Positions 21,940 to 34,394 are shown, counted from the first letter of the stretch. The stretch is DNA of 60,000 bases from Liolophura sinensis (GCF_032854445.1 NC_088306.1:28307764-28367763); one strand, 5' to 3'. Program-made: numbers and translations. The notes: generated by a model not told the origin, from the letters alone.

Positions 21940-22105
21940 CGCACTCCCTCAGGGTGTACACGTGATATTCCCGCTTGGCTTCGCGCACCTGTCGTACCAG
22001 ATGGACGTGCATGCCTCAGTATGTACACGTGATATTACCTCATGGCGTCGCGCACCTGCCGTACCAGACGGACGTGCATGCCTCAGGGTGCACACGTATG
22101 TGTTT
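21940..22105 (+). repeat. Two diverged ~66-bp tandem units related to the 52-bp repeat
   Basis: TGTACACGTGATATT, GTCGCGCACCTGCCGTACCA and GGACGTGCATGCCTCAG each recur twice. The unit junction shares CCTCAG and ACACGTGATAT with 20274-20563. Confidence 0.65.
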
Positions 22106-22284
22106 TCTTTCGATCACGTAGTATTCTTGTGAAACTGTTGCGTGTAAATAGGATTTTTATGAAATGCAGACACAGCGATGGCGAATTTATGCGATGGGCT
22201 TCTATAGTTATCTCTTTTCAGATACTGAGATACTGTAGTAAATCGTAAATGTTAAGGATGCCATTTGGCAGATGTAGGACTTAC

Positions 22285-25200
22285 CTGATCGGCGGTGAGG
22301 CTCCAGCCTGTGGAAGCCCCAATGTTATCCTCCACCTGGGAGATCTTGGTCGCCCCGATGATGACAGACGGGACACATTCCTTTTGAAGCAGCCAGCGTA
22401 ATGAGACCTGGGCTACAGTTTTACCTGGGATGAAGAGCGGCGAAGATCAAAGTATGTAGTCAAAAGTCAGTGCACAATACTCAGTTTTGGGTGAATTTCA
22501 TGATACTCACAACTCACATGTATATGATATTATAATACTCGATACTCACAGTTTATCCCACATTGCTCTGTACTCAAGTCAGAGCACAATATCCACTGTT
22601 CTGGGGTTATTCAACTCACCTGTAATACCATAATGCTCGATACTCACAATTTATCCCACGTTAGGCTGTACTCAAAAGTCAATGATTAATACTCGCTGTT
22701 TATAATATCCACAACTCTCCTAATACTCAATACTCACAGTTTATCTCAGATTACTCATTCCACCCACGGCTCACAGGCATCGCTACGTTACTCACAAATT
22801 ACGCACTAATAGTACATGCGTGTTCTCCTATACTACTCAATGCTAATACACGGACCGTTTCGGAGCAGAAAGGGTTAGAGCGTCCGCTTTAAAAATGGCA
22901 CTTGCTCTGCCTCGTTTGCCGCTCAGCACTGAGAGATTAGAGCAAGAAAACACGACTTGTTGGTCTGATGTCAACATAATGTGACTGGGTGGGGTGTCAT
23001 GCCTGGTGTCTTTGGCGTGATGTTTCAGTGGCGGCAGCACTTTGGTCGCATGGACTCGCCCTACCACAAGAAGAAACAGTATATGTACACGTACCCAGTG
23101 ACTCCTTGTTCTCGCACGCCATCCAGTATTATTTATTTGATTGGTGTTTTACGCCGTATTCAAGAATATTTCACTCACACGACGGCGACTGGCATTATGG
23201 AGAAAGGAAACCGGGCAGAGCCCAAGGGAAAACCCGCGACCATCCGCAGATTGTTGGCAGACATTCCCACGTACGGCCAGAAAGGAAGCCATCATGAAGC
23301 TGGACTTGAACTCAACGCGACCATTGGTGGGAGGCTCCTGGATCACCATCCCATATTACAAATCACTCGTACAAGTATGTCATTCCGCGTGACAAATTAC
23401 TTGTAAATGTATGATATTCCACATTATACTCACTTACATGTGTATATACATGTAAGTGGCATTGCAGAATACTAGTTCATGTCCACCATCCCACATTACT
23501 TAGTTACGTACTCGTTCATGTCTGCTCTCCCACATTACTGGCATACATATACATACACCATCCGGCATTACATAATACTCGTTCATGTCTGGTCTCCAAC
23601 ATTACTGGCATACATATACATACACCATCCGGCATTACATAATACTCGTTCATGTCTGGTCTCCAACATTACTGGCATACATATACACACATCATCCGGC
23701 ATTACATAATACTCGTTCATGTCTGCTCTCCCACAGTACTGGCATACATATACATACATCATCCGGCATTATATAATACTCGCTCATGTCTGCTCTCCCA
23801 CATTACTGGCATACATATACATACACCATCCGGTATTACATAATACTCGTTCATGTCTGCTCTCCCACATTACTGGCATACATATACATACATCATCCGG
23901 TATTACATAATACTCGTTCATGTCTGCTCTCCCATATTACTGGCATACATATACATACACAATCCGGCATTACATAATACTCGTTCATGTCTGCTCTCCC
24001 ACAGTACTGGCATACATATACATATGTCATGCGGCATTACATAATACTCGTTCATGTCTGCTCTCCCTCATTACTGGCATACATATACATATACCATGCC
24101 GTATTACATAATACTCGTTCATGTCTGGTCTCCCACATTACTGGCATACATATACACACACCATCCGGCATTACATAATACTCGTTCATGTCTGCTCTCC
24201 CACAGTACTGGCATACATATACATATGTCACGCGGCATTACATAATACTCGTTCATGTCTGCTCTCCCACATTACTGGCATACATATACATATGTCATGC
24301 GGCATTACATAATACTCGTTCATGTCTGCTCTCCCTCATTACTGGCATACATATACATACACCATCCGGCATTACATAATATTCGTTCATGTCTGCTCTC
24401 CCACAGTACTGGCATACATATACATATGTCACGCGGCATTACATAATACTCGTTCATGTGTGCTCTCCCACATTACTGGCATACATATACATATGTCATC
24501 CGGCATTACATAATACTCGTTCATGTCTGCTCTCCCTCATTACTGGCATACATATACATATGTCATCCGGCATTACATAATACTCGTTCATGTCTGCTCT
24601 CCCACATTACTGGCATACATATACATACATCATGCGGCATTACATAATACTCGTTCATGTCTGCTCTCCCACATTACTGGCATACATATACACACATCAT
24701 CCGGCATTACATAATACTCGTTCATGTCTGCTCTCCCACATTACTGGCATACATATACATACACCATGCCGTATTACATAATACTCGTTCATGTCTGCTC
24801 TCCCACAGTACTGGCATACATATACATACACCATGTGGCATTACATAATACTCGTTCATGTCTGCTCTCCCACATTACTGGCATACATATACATACACCA
24901 TGCGGAATTACATAATACTTGTTCATGTCTGCTCTCCCACATTACTTGCATACATATACACACACCATGCGGCATTACATAATACTCGTTTATGTCTGCT
25001 CTCTCACATTACTGACATACATATACATACACCATGCGGTATTACATAATACTCGTTCATGCCTGCTCTCCCACATTACTGACATACATATACATACACC
25101 ATGCAGCATTACATAATACTCGTTCATGTCTGCTCTCCCATATTACTGGCATACACATACATACATCATGCGGCATTACATAATACTCGTTCATGTCTGC

Positions 25201-28200
25201 TCTCCCACATTACTGGCATACATATACATACATCATCCGGCATTACATAATACTCGTTCATGTCTGCTCTCCCACATTACTGGCATACATATACATACAC
25301 CATGCGGTATTACATAATACTCGTTCATGTCTGCTCTCTCACATTACTGACATACATATACATACACCATGCAGCATTACATAATACTCGTTCATGTCTG
25401 CTCTCCCATATTACTGGCATACACATACATACATCATGCGGCATTACATAATACTCGTTCATGTCTGCTCTCCCACATTACTGGCATACATATACATACA
25501 TCATCCGGCATTACATAATACTCGTTTATGTCTGCTCTCCTACAGTACTGGCATACACATACATACATCATGCGGCATTACATAATACTCGTTCATGTCT
25601 GCTCTCCCACATTACTGGCATACATATACATACACCATACCGTATTACATAATACTCGTTCATGTCTGGTCTCCCACCTTACTGGCACACATATACATAC
25701 ACCATGTGGCATTACATAATACTCGTTCATGCCTGCTCTCCCACATTACTGGCATACATATACATACACCATCCGGTATTACATAATACTCGTTCATGCC
25801 TGCTCTCCCACATTACTGGCATACATATACATACACCATCCGGTATTACATAATACTCGTTCATGCCTGCTCTCCCACATTACTGGCATACATATACATA
25901 CACCATCCGGTATTACATAATACTCGTTCATGCCTGCTCTCCCACATTACTGGCATACGCATACAAACACCATGCGGCATTACATAATACTCGTTCATGT
26001 CTGCTCTCCCACATTACTGGCACACATATACATACACCATGCCGTATTACATAATACTCGTTCATGTCTGCTCTCCCACATTACTGGCATACATATACAT
26101 ACACCCTGCCGTATTACATAATACTCGTTCATGTCTGCTCTCTCACATTACTCGCATGTAAAGTACATTATCCCGTATCAATTTTTATTACACAAGAAAT
26201 AGGGGAGGACTGGCGTGTTTCAGTCACCTGTTTCTTTGGAGATATCATCTAACACTTTAACCAGGTTCCAGTAACGGTCAGATTCCATGACTTTCTGGTA
26301 CTCTGGTGCAATTTTCACCTGTTGATTGTACCCCATGCGAGTTTTTTCGGGCACCTTAGCGTGGCGTTTGTATTTGCCGGTAAGTAGTCCTCTGTGAAAT
26401 GGTGAAAAAACCCAAGGTTAAAGAGACTATATACGCTGGAAACCTTTGGCGACTTTATCCATATGGATTAATCAAATAAAGCTTTCTGTACATATTACCA
26501 AGAATAGCTCAGATTATTACTGTAACTGTACTATTTATAGGGTAAAATAATTTTAATATTTGCAAAATCTGCAATGCGACCGGCTTTATACATTGTATGA
26601 ACTTTATTAACAGTTTTGAAAGGAGCACATATACGAGGATAATATTTTGCGAAAGCTAACTACTTAGTTTATTCTAAAATAACAACAAAAGCTCGATTGG
26701 ATTTGCGTTAATCGATATCTTTTTTAATCCAAATCCAAATACAGTTGTTATGAAAATAACAGTGACAAAGATACTTTTAGAGTAAAGGCCATAAGAGATA
26801 CAACAATACTCTGGTGTTCTGACAGAGATACAATACACAGTCTTCCAGCAACCTGCGGATGGTCGTGGGTTTCCCCCCGGCTCTGCCCGGTTTCCTCCCA
26901 CCATAATGCTGGCCGCCATCGTATAAATGAAATATTCTTGAGTACTGCGTAAAACACCAATCACAAAAATAAATGAATAAAAGATTTGGACCCATGATAA
27001 GTTTAGAAAGTAGAAAGTTAGCCAAGTGGGACTGTAGGAGGTAACAGAAAACTCTAAAACCTTACCCTTTGAGTGGACTCCAAGGTATGATCCCAATTCC
27101 TTCGTTCTTACAGACGTCCACAACTTCAAACTCGTTCTCCCGGGTGAGCAAGTTGTACTGTTGCTGTTAACAGTACAATTGTATAAACCTCATGCTATTA
27201 TATTTCTCAAATAAATTTTATTACGCAAAGTTTTAAGTTTCAGTGAGAGTATTTCAATGATGTCATTATATTATTTGTCGTGTCCAATTTACGTCCTTCA
27301 AATGAAGAAACAGTAAAATTTGTGTGGAAGGAGAGGGCTACCGCAGACATGGCCACACTAATGTAGCAACACCCCACCCCCCGACACCCAACCCCAACAA
27401 AAGTAATACGGATAAATTTGTAATGAGAGGAAACCGGGCAGAGCCCGGGGTAAATCTACGACCATCCCCAGCTTTACTGGCAGGCCTTTCCACGTCAGGC
27501 CGGAGAGGAAGTCAACGTGAGTTGGATTTGAACTCACAGCGACCGCATTGGTGAGAGGCTCCTGGGATATTACGCTGCTATGGTGTGCTAACCAACTCGG
27601 CCATGGAGGCCCCTAATACGGAAAAAAGAATAGACCCTGTTTTCTGTTCCTTCAGAATGAAGGACCTTTTCCTACACAATGACGAGTCGTGTCCAAGCCA
27701 GACTGATCACCGGTCTCTTGTGATATGAGAGTAGTACTTTATGTCCACATTGTCCAAATGAACATTTATGAATCTCCAGAACTTGAGTCCTTACTACTCG
27801 AGGCAAGAAAGGTTCGTCAATGTACAGGTCATCTGGCATTGAGCGTTGTACATTAAGTTATCCCAAGATTGGGTAAAACTTACAAGACCACATGTCACGT
27901 AACTCTCTGAACTTGGCGTGTGCGTGTGTTTCTCGTCTTGGTATAAATATTAAGCGTCTCGTTAAAGCTTTAGAAAATTTATTTCGCAACTTTATATAGT
28001 ATTGATGAATACATATCACTTTGGAACGATAACGTTCACCACACTTAAAAATGGCAATTTGTTTTATTTGGCTCTCGTTTCTAAATGTAAATTTTTTTCT
28101 TTTGTTTGCACTTTAAATACTCCAAAGTTGTAACACTAATGTGTACCTGCAGACTAATAAACTGAGAAAATCCCATTTTTTCACACAAATCTGTAATCTT

Positions 28201-31200
28201 TTGAAGCTGCCAGCCAGTCAAGTTACTCCCTCCGACATACCGCACTTTCCCGCATCGCACGAGATCGTTGAGGGCCCCGAGGGTTTCTTTAATAGGCACG
28301 GCTTCGTCCCAGCAATGTATCTGTGAAAATATGTAATATACACACACAAACAAAACACAGCTATGCGTAGAAAACAAATATTCCCTTCAACGTATTTATT
28401 TATTTCATTCCACTTAATATAGTAAAGTGGACAGTTTTATGAATAAACGTAAACGGCGTGTTACAGACAAACCAAATGCCCATCTATTAGCAAAGTTACT
28501 AATTCTACACAAGTAAGATCGAACATATTACAATTGACACGACTGTATATTTTAACCCGATTCTGCATAAGCCATGGTGGAGGAAGGGCGGGTATTTGTC
28601 ACTAACCATTTAAATGAACACCTACAGAATAAAAACCTAACGGAGGTAAATTGACGAGGGGCTGTACTTTAGTGGTGCGGTGTGACTATTTGGCAACTAT
28701 CTTGCTGTCGTCGCTGCTCTGGGTTACTCTCCATGCTGTACGTCTTCTTGTAGTCAAGATTTTAGATGGCGACGCAGAAGCCATAATGGCGGAAAACATG
28801 CAAGTGGTCTTCAGCAAAGTATAAGATTTCACGGACCTAAGCCATGGTTGCGGCCACCAAGACTCGTCGTTTGTGGCTCCATGGTTCAGGAAGAATGAAA
28901 TCGATTACACTGGTAAACATCAATGTATACCTGATATAAATCCACGTAGTCCGTCTTTAACCTCCTCAAGCTGTTGTCTATACAGCTCATGATTCGTTTT
29001 CGGCTCAGTCCGGTACCGTTCGGTTCTGTCCGGTTCCAGCCAAAACGCACCTTTGTAGCGACGATAAAACGCTCCCTTTCGTTCCTGAAGAAAATAAAAT
29101 AGAACATTCAAAAACTATATATATCAAAACAACTAAACACACACAAAACCAAACAAACAGTACCAACATAAGATGTTTTTGTATACACAGAGGCTTACGT
29201 GTACGTTAGATTTTACAAGGATTTGTTTCGTCATGAATGTCATGAAATTCAAACTAGAAAAACTAGCACCGGCAAGGCGTCCTAGGTCGACTTCTATTGA
29301 TGTTGGCTTTGATTTGTTTGCTTAACATTGCGTTCAATATTATCACTTTTTCAAGACGCCGGCGCCAATGGCAACATATTTACTATGCTGTCTCAGGTTT
29401 ATTATACCATGAGGTTCGGTATATCAAGAGGTTCGGTATACCCAGAAATTCGGTATACCAAGATGTTCGGTATACCAAGAGGCTCGATATACCAAAAGGT
29501 TCGGTATACCTAGAAGTTGGGTATACCAAGGCGTTCGGTATACCAAGACGTTCGTAATAACGAGACGTTCGGTATACCAAGAGGTTCGGTATACAAGAGG
29601 TAGGGTATACCTAAATGTTGGGTATACCAAGACGTTGGGTACACCAAGACGTTTGATATACCAAGAGGTTGGGTATACCCAAAAGCCTGGTATATCAAGA
29701 GGTTGGGTATACCAAGAGGTTTGGTATATCGAGGGGTTCGGTATATCTAGAAGTCGATTATACCAGCAGGTTCGGTATACCAAGAGGTTCTGTATATCAA
29801 GAGGTTCGGTGTATCAAGAAGTCGGTATACCAAAATTGTACATATAAAGTTTTAGCTTGACCCCAAAAGGAGATGTTTACAAGCCTGACTTTCTAACCCA
29901 ACGCCCATCACGGTTTGCTCCTCTACTCACTTTGACAGCCAGTTACCGACGATTTCCTCTGAGCCGCCCGCAGAGTAAATGTCGGCTGTGTCCAGGAAAT
30001 TTCCACCCAACTCGGCAAAACGGTCTAGCATCTGGTGGGAGTCGGCCTCGTTCATTTGGCTCGGGTTGTCGGCACTAAAAAATGGCTAAACAGAAAAGAT
30101 GCAAATATTGGAACAAAAATATAAATGATTGAAGGAAGACTGAAGAATAAGACAAGAAATACATGTATCAATCTTGATGTCAATGTTGACCGTTCGTTAA
30201 AATCATTATCTTGTTCTGTTCTACCGTGAACAACCGCAAAAAGCCTTGAACAACCGCATACTGCCGTGAACAACAGCACACTACCGTGAACAATTGCACA
30301 TTACCGTAAACAACACACTTAGGAGAAAAAATGCGCACTACTGTGTGGTTTGTTCACAGCACAACAAGGTGTGATACTGTGTGTTGTAGGCTTACTGTGT
30401 GGTTTGTTCACAGCACAACAAGGTGTGATACTGTGTGTTGTAGGCTTACTGTGCGATTCCGCCCAGTACCGTGCGGTAAATGTTTTGATGCATACTGTGT
30501 ATCCCATTCCTGAGTAAAGTTATGCAACAAATTGTACATGTATATCTGCCGGAACACTTGGTATGTATCAATCAATAACTAGGTCAGAGTCTCATTACAG
30601 CTACTACAAAGCCAGTCTCAGATGACTCATCTGCTGCAGGACCAGAGCCTCAAATGACACAGCTCTTCCAGGGTCAGAGTCCTGGATGATTCAGCTCCTC
30701 CAGGGTCTGAGTCTCAAATGACTCACCTCCTCAAACGTTACCTTCAAATGACTCAGCTCCAAAGCCTCAGATTACTCACCACCTCAAATGCCAGCCTCAG
30801 ATGACTTAGCTCTTTCAGAACCAGAGTCTTAGATGACAGCCCATTTAGGGCCAGAGTCTTAGATAACAGCCCATTTAGGGCTAGTGTCTAGAAACTATTC
30901 TAGTTTACTCCTTATTTAAAAAGAGAAATGTGGGTAATTTGATAAATATAAATTTGACGAATTTTTTTAGGTCTTGAAAACAATTCGATTTGAAAAATTA
31001 CATTGAATTTATTTATTTTACTGATCACAAACATATTATAAATCTCCCATTTATACCTTTCTTTTTCACACAACGCTAAATGCTAGACAGATCTGACTGA
31101 AATAATATACGTTTTGCCAACTTTTAATATCAGACTCTAATCTGGTGCACAGGCATATGTGCATCCTACAATATGCTGGTGTCAAATTATGCCTGCCACT

Positions 31201-32025
31201 CCCATGCATAGGTATCATGATGCCCAAATAACATTGCGTGCTACATGAAGGAGCTGTCTTGCTAACGAATGACGTGATTGTCTAAAGATCGGAGTATGCC
31301 TAATGCTGAACAGGTAAAACAGTTAAACCTAGTGGATGCTATCCTCGATCGATGCCGGTGTTTGTTGAGCTTTAATGTGGCTGTATGTTAAATGTGATGA
31401 CAACACAGTATTTCGAATAATTCTAGACCAGTGACATTTAATAAACTGCAGTTCTCATCACTGCATTTTTTCCACCTAAGTCTTCCTAAGCCATACTGCT
31501 AGGGGGCGTGTAGAATGCTTCTATTTACGCATTTACATCAACAGTTGGAATAAAACCCTGACTGAGATAAACTGACAGGGGGCCCTATATCACCCGTTAC
31601 ACGTATGTGTGACCATTTGCCGGATACCAACTTTCATCGGTGCTGTGCTTTTACTCTGTATTGTGTACGCCTTTAATTATATTACTGACATATTTATATG
31701 CTTATTTATACGTTACACGTAGGAAAGATCGTCAGTATCTTGCCAAAGGTCGGTGGTTTACGTCGGTCACACTCCAGTTTACTCCACCCATAAAACTGAC
31801 AGTCACAGTATATTAAAGTTCACGATTCTGGTACAATACAGCGTTAGGCAAATATTAAAACGGATAAACACAAACAGTAAATACTTGATGCAGAAGCCGT
31901 TATGATATACTCACGCTAATGGCCGATGTCCCCATTGTCATTGTCCCCAGACAGATATTAGACACTTTTAGGCCAGAATTACCAAGGAAATTGTATTCCA
32001 TCTTAGGAGATTGATTTGACGACAT
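22285..32025 (-). CDS. YajO-type aldo-keto reductase, exons 1-7 (terminal exon not found)
   Basis: NAD(P)H-dependent aldo-keto reductase, a cytosolic (beta/alpha)8-barrel enzyme; in animals this group is often named after bacterial YajO, and the physiological substrate is unknown. Minus-strand exons: 31915-32025, 29931-30085, 28931-29084, 28147-28320, 27066-27163, 26228-26391 and 22285-22424. All have canonical acceptor/donor sites with continuous phase (0, 2, 0, 0, 2, 1), giving 332 residues. Start ATG at 32023-32025; the protein opens with [20 protein letters not shown] after a short leader. The catalytic tetrad is complete: D69 and Y74 in LDTADIYS, K100 in IVATK, H142 in IHCWD. Further family marks are [31 protein letters not shown] and the cofactor-binding [14 protein letters not shown]. 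The last exon (about 20-30 residues in this family) was not located between 4905 and 22284. The introns hold very large minisatellites. Confidence 0.95.
22452..22795. repeat. Degenerate ~100-118-bp tandem repeat in reductase intron 6
   Basis: Three units begin near 22452, 22574 and 22674, each with AGTCA, ATACTCGATACTCACA or a variant, and TTTATCCCAC. Strongly diverged. Confidence 0.65.
22858..23110 (+). mobile_element. SINE family B
   Basis: GTTAGAGCGTCCGCTTTAAA, then AATGTGACTGGGTGGGGTGT, TGTTTCAGTGGCGGCAGCAC and GTATATGTACACGTACCC: a nearly full family B body with a shortened tRNA arm. Confidence 0.75.
23126..23345 (-). mobile_element. SINE family A, minus orientation
   Basis: TTATTTGATTGGTGTTTTAC at the left (tail) through GAACTCAACGCGACCATTGG near the head, which is truncated. 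Located in reductase intron 6, in the same sense as the gene. Confidence 0.8.
23508..26152 (+). repeat. 67-bp satellite, about 39 copies, in reductase intron 6
   Basis: The unit starts TTCATGTCTGCTCTCCCACA and ends CATTACATAATACTCG. Its ATG recurs every 67 bp (for example 23652 and 26064, exactly 36 periods apart). Variant units show local multi-unit duplication: the variants at 25126, 25193 and 25260 recur 268 bp (4 units) later, and those at 24188-24322 recur 201 bp (3 units) later. Because 67 is 3n+1, each unit opens a new 63-codon reading frame; these are artefacts. It makes up most of the 3.8-kb intron. Confidence 0.96.
26842..26990 (+). mobile_element. SINE family A, 5'-truncated
   Basis: Starts at CCAGCAACCTGCGGATGGTC and runs to AACACCAATCACAAAAATAA in reductase intron 5; antisense to the gene. 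Confidence 0.75.
27413..27613 (-). mobile_element. SINE family A with large internal deletion, target duplication intact
   Basis: The head half is complete (GGCCATGGAGGCCCC at the right end) but most of the tail half is missing. A 9-bp direct repeat TAATACGGA at 27404-27412 and 27614-27622 marks the original insertion. Lies in reductase intron 4. Confidence 0.8.
28540..28760. repeat. Possible dispersed repeat shared with 31480-31650 and 45080-45400
   Basis: GAATAAAAACCTAACGGAGG here resembles GGAATAAAACCCTGACTGAG (31550) and GGAATAAAATCTAACGGAGG (45140) in a similar wider context. Weak, by eye only. Confidence 0.35.
29395..29840 (+). repeat. 17-bp minisatellite, about 25 copies, in reductase intron 2
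   Basis: Core TTCGGTATACCAAGAGG repeats with point changes and rare 1-bp indels. Frames on both strands are open over much of the array (up to 119 codons on the minus strand) because the unit and its reverse lack stops; three units make 17 codons. Not treated as coding. Confidence 0.93.
30210..30320 (+). repeat. Degenerate ~22-bp repeat
   Basis: About five units of the type ACCGTGAACAACCGCA, in reductase intron 1. Confidence 0.7.
30336..30455 (+). repeat. Two direct repeats of 54 bp
   Basis: TACTGTGTGGTTTGTTCACA through GTGTGTTGTAGGCT occurs twice in a row without change; a shorter third start (TACTGTGCG) follows. Confidence 0.85.
30590..30895 (+). repeat. Degenerate CAGAGTCT/ATGACTCAGCTC repeat
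   Basis: Phrases such as TCAAATGACTCAGCTCC, CCAGGGTCAGAGTC and GATGACAGCCCATTTAGGG recur irregularly about every 30-40 bp, in reductase intron 1. Confidence 0.65.
30896..31914. other. Reductase intron 1, remainder
   Basis: About 1 kb of AT-rich intron. The only thing noted is the weak dispersed repeat near 31480-31650. Confidence 0.4.
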
Positions 32026-32584
32026 TTCGGTTTGTAGGCTGGTTTTGTATCTGTTGTACATTCACGCCTGGTCAAATCCGCGTCTGACAGGTGGCCACGC
32101 TGTGATAACAAGTCATATGTACACATATGTACTTGTGTATATGTGACACTGACCTGCCTGAGAACAGAAATGTAGGGCAAACTCAAGTAGGTATTCCGAA
32201 CTAGCCTGTGAAAGACGGTAGGCCTGTTTTCTGACCCACGATATTCATGACTGAGCAGTTTTATTCTTACTCCTCGCTACAGTACACAAACAACCGGTTT
32301 AGTGTGCGCATGTGCGTGTGTTAGAATACTTAGGCGTACACAGAAATGCATGGCATAGCACGATTTACATACAGTATACCATGCACACTGAGTGAAATCT
32401 AAAAAATAATCCGACCTCATACGCAATAGTCGCCGAATGGGGTACACAATTCTTATACAGTGAGTTAATCCTTAGGGTTTAACGTCGATGGAGGAATCCT
32501 TAGAGTTTGTGTAATGTGCCTCCTTGTTGCAGGACGAATTTCATGGCTCTGTTTATCTAGTGCTGCTTCATAGAGATGCCCTAC
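32026..32584. other. Aldo-keto reductase 5' flank
   Basis: Must contain the minus-strand 5' UTR and promoter. No TATA box or other element is convincing. A minus-strand ORF extending to 32186 is open upstream of the ATG in another frame and is not supported. Confidence 0.4.
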
Positions 32585-32777
32585 CGAAGGCAAGTAAGCT
32601 GCCCCGCCTGAGCCAATATACTGATACGGGTCAACCAGTCAATGCACTAGCCGCTTCATGCTGAACGCCAAGCGAGGAAACTTCCCCTTTTAAGGTCTTA
32701 GGTGTGACTCAATCCAGGATTGGCCCTGGATCTACCGCTCCCGAAGCGGATGCTCTACCAACTGTGCTATCGGGGCC
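32585..32777 (-). mobile_element. SINE family B with well-preserved tRNA-like head
   Basis: The reverse complement opens GGCCCCGATAGCACAGTTGG with an anticodon-like arm CCGCTTCGGGAGCGG, then the family B body (CTAAGACCTTAAAAGGGGAA, CCTCGCTTGGCGTTCAGCAT, TGACTGGTTGACCCG). The body shows this is a SINE and not a tRNA gene. Confidence 0.8.
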
Positions 32778-33177
32778 GGTGTTTCTTTTATAGAACAACG
32801 CTGTTGCGAGAATTACGGAGCGAAACAGCCCCAAATGTGTCGGACTAACGGTAAGGAACATTTACCGCTGTTCACACGCGCATTGATTCATCCCAAGCAT
32901 AAATGTAAGTCAAGCGCATGTTCCTACAAATTAACTAACAAAACAGGTTAGTTAATAACAGAGACCACGTTGACGTCGATTTATGCTAGGGAAGATTTAA
33001 CGCGCCTGTGAAGAGCGGTAAATGTTCCTTACCGTCCGCCTGACACTTTTGGGGCTGTTTCTCTCTGTAGCTCTCTGGCAGTACGTGTTGCTCGATGAGA
33101 ATTAGCCCACTCTGCAACTAGAACAACGGAACAAATATATATGACATGCAGTCATGTATACCTTATATAGCCACTGA

Positions 33178-33361
33178 GAGCCTCCGTGGCCGAGTAGTTT
33201 GCGTGTCAGCGCGGCGCAATGACTCATTCAGGACTCTCTCACCAAGGCGACGACTGTGAGTTCAAGTTCAGCTGATTCTGACTTTCTCTCCGGTTGTACG
33301 TGGGAAGGTATACCAGCAGTCTGTGGATGGTTATGGGTTTTCCCCTGTTTTCTACCACCTT
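33178..33361 (+). mobile_element. SINE family A head, 3' truncated
   Basis: GCCTCCGTGGCCGAGTAGTT with the full head, then the body up to TTTTCCCCTGTTTTCTACCA; the tail is replaced by the next SINE. Confidence 0.75.
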
Positions 33362-33640
33362 AATTGACCACTTCGGCGGCTTAATGCTTAGAGTGTCCGT
33401 CATGAATTCGGGAGACCCGAGATCAAACGCGGGTCGGGTCATAGAAAAGACTTTAAAAATGGCACTCAGCACTAAAAGGTTAGAGCAAGGAAATAAGTCT
33501 GGTTGGCCCTTTGTCAGTATAATGTGACTGGGTGGAGTGTCTTCGGCATGACACCTCAGTGGCGGCAGAGCTTTGACGACATGGACTAGCCCTGGTACAA
33601 GAAGACACAATATATGTACATGCACCCACCTAATATGTAC
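33362..33640 (+). mobile_element. SINE family B abutting the family A head
   Basis: GCTTAGAGTGTCCGTCATGA, GGGAGACCCGAGATCAAACG, AATGTGACTGGGTGGAGTGT and GACATGGACTAGCCCTGGTA. It follows the truncated family A copy directly, so the pair is a composite. Confidence 0.75.
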
Positions 33641-34390
33641 ATCCACCCACCTCGTCGTCATATTACTGAAAAATTGTGAAGTACGGCGTGAAACCCCACG
33701 TATTCATTCTTGCATTCCTACTATCATAATGCTCACCGTTGTAGTACAGGTGGATTATTCTTGAATGCGGCGATTTGAATGCTATAAATGAATTTCAAGA
33801 AGTCATTGTATATGTTGTACCAAGCAAAATATAACATATGCCATTAAACAATAATGTGGACGGTGCCATTATCGTCTATGGAAGTATGGAAATTGCAGTT
33901 GTTGAAACCTGTATTGTGAGGAAGAAAAGGAAGGACGAGTAAAATATATACAACAGAAACTGTCCACAATAAAATTATGATTGATGAATTGATTTGTGCT
34001 TAACACCTAGATGAAGAAGTTTTCTCTTATCCGGTCAGGTTTATCGGTGAATGAAACAGAAATGCCGGCAAGCAGTTTCGTACTGTCAGGGATGAGTAAG
34101 TTTTGAAATCACAGATAACCGTGTACAGGTTATGGGTGTTTAGCAGATATCGTGAAAACTCCCGCTCGAAAGCTGTGTGTAGATCAAGTTTTCACAACAT
34201 AAATGATTCACTTGCGAACTATTTCTACAAGAATGCGATTCAAGCATTCAAAAAATCGAATCGCGTGAAGTGGCTTTACTCAACGTGCATGCACATGGCG
34301 CAATTGCTGGAGGCAGTTGAGGAAAGCCTGAGGTAAGATACCGCCAAGCGTGTTCTAACTGATATAAACCGTGTGATGCAAGCTCGCCCC
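33641..34390. other. Intergenic sequence with one unproven exon-like ORF
   Basis: Contains a 77-codon plus-strand ORF (34103-34336) whose end (GAAAGCCTGAG) meets a consensus donor GTAAGA. No acceptor, partner exon or recognised family, so no gene is called. Confidence 0.3.
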
Positions 34391-34394
34391 TGCT

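Noticed and set aside
23479-26252. Series of about 38 similar 63-codon ORFs
   Set aside because: They start every 67 bp inside one satellite and each reads the next frame; no splice or homology support.
29297-29860. Repeat-rich ORFs on both strands
   Set aside because: Generated by the 17-bp minisatellite, whose unit lacks stops on both strands.
32690-32777. tRNA-Pro-like gene on the minus strand (anticodon loop TTCGGGA)
   Set aside because: It continues into the family B SINE body, and the T-arm (CCAGGGCCAATCCTGG) departs from a normal tRNA. It is a SINE head.
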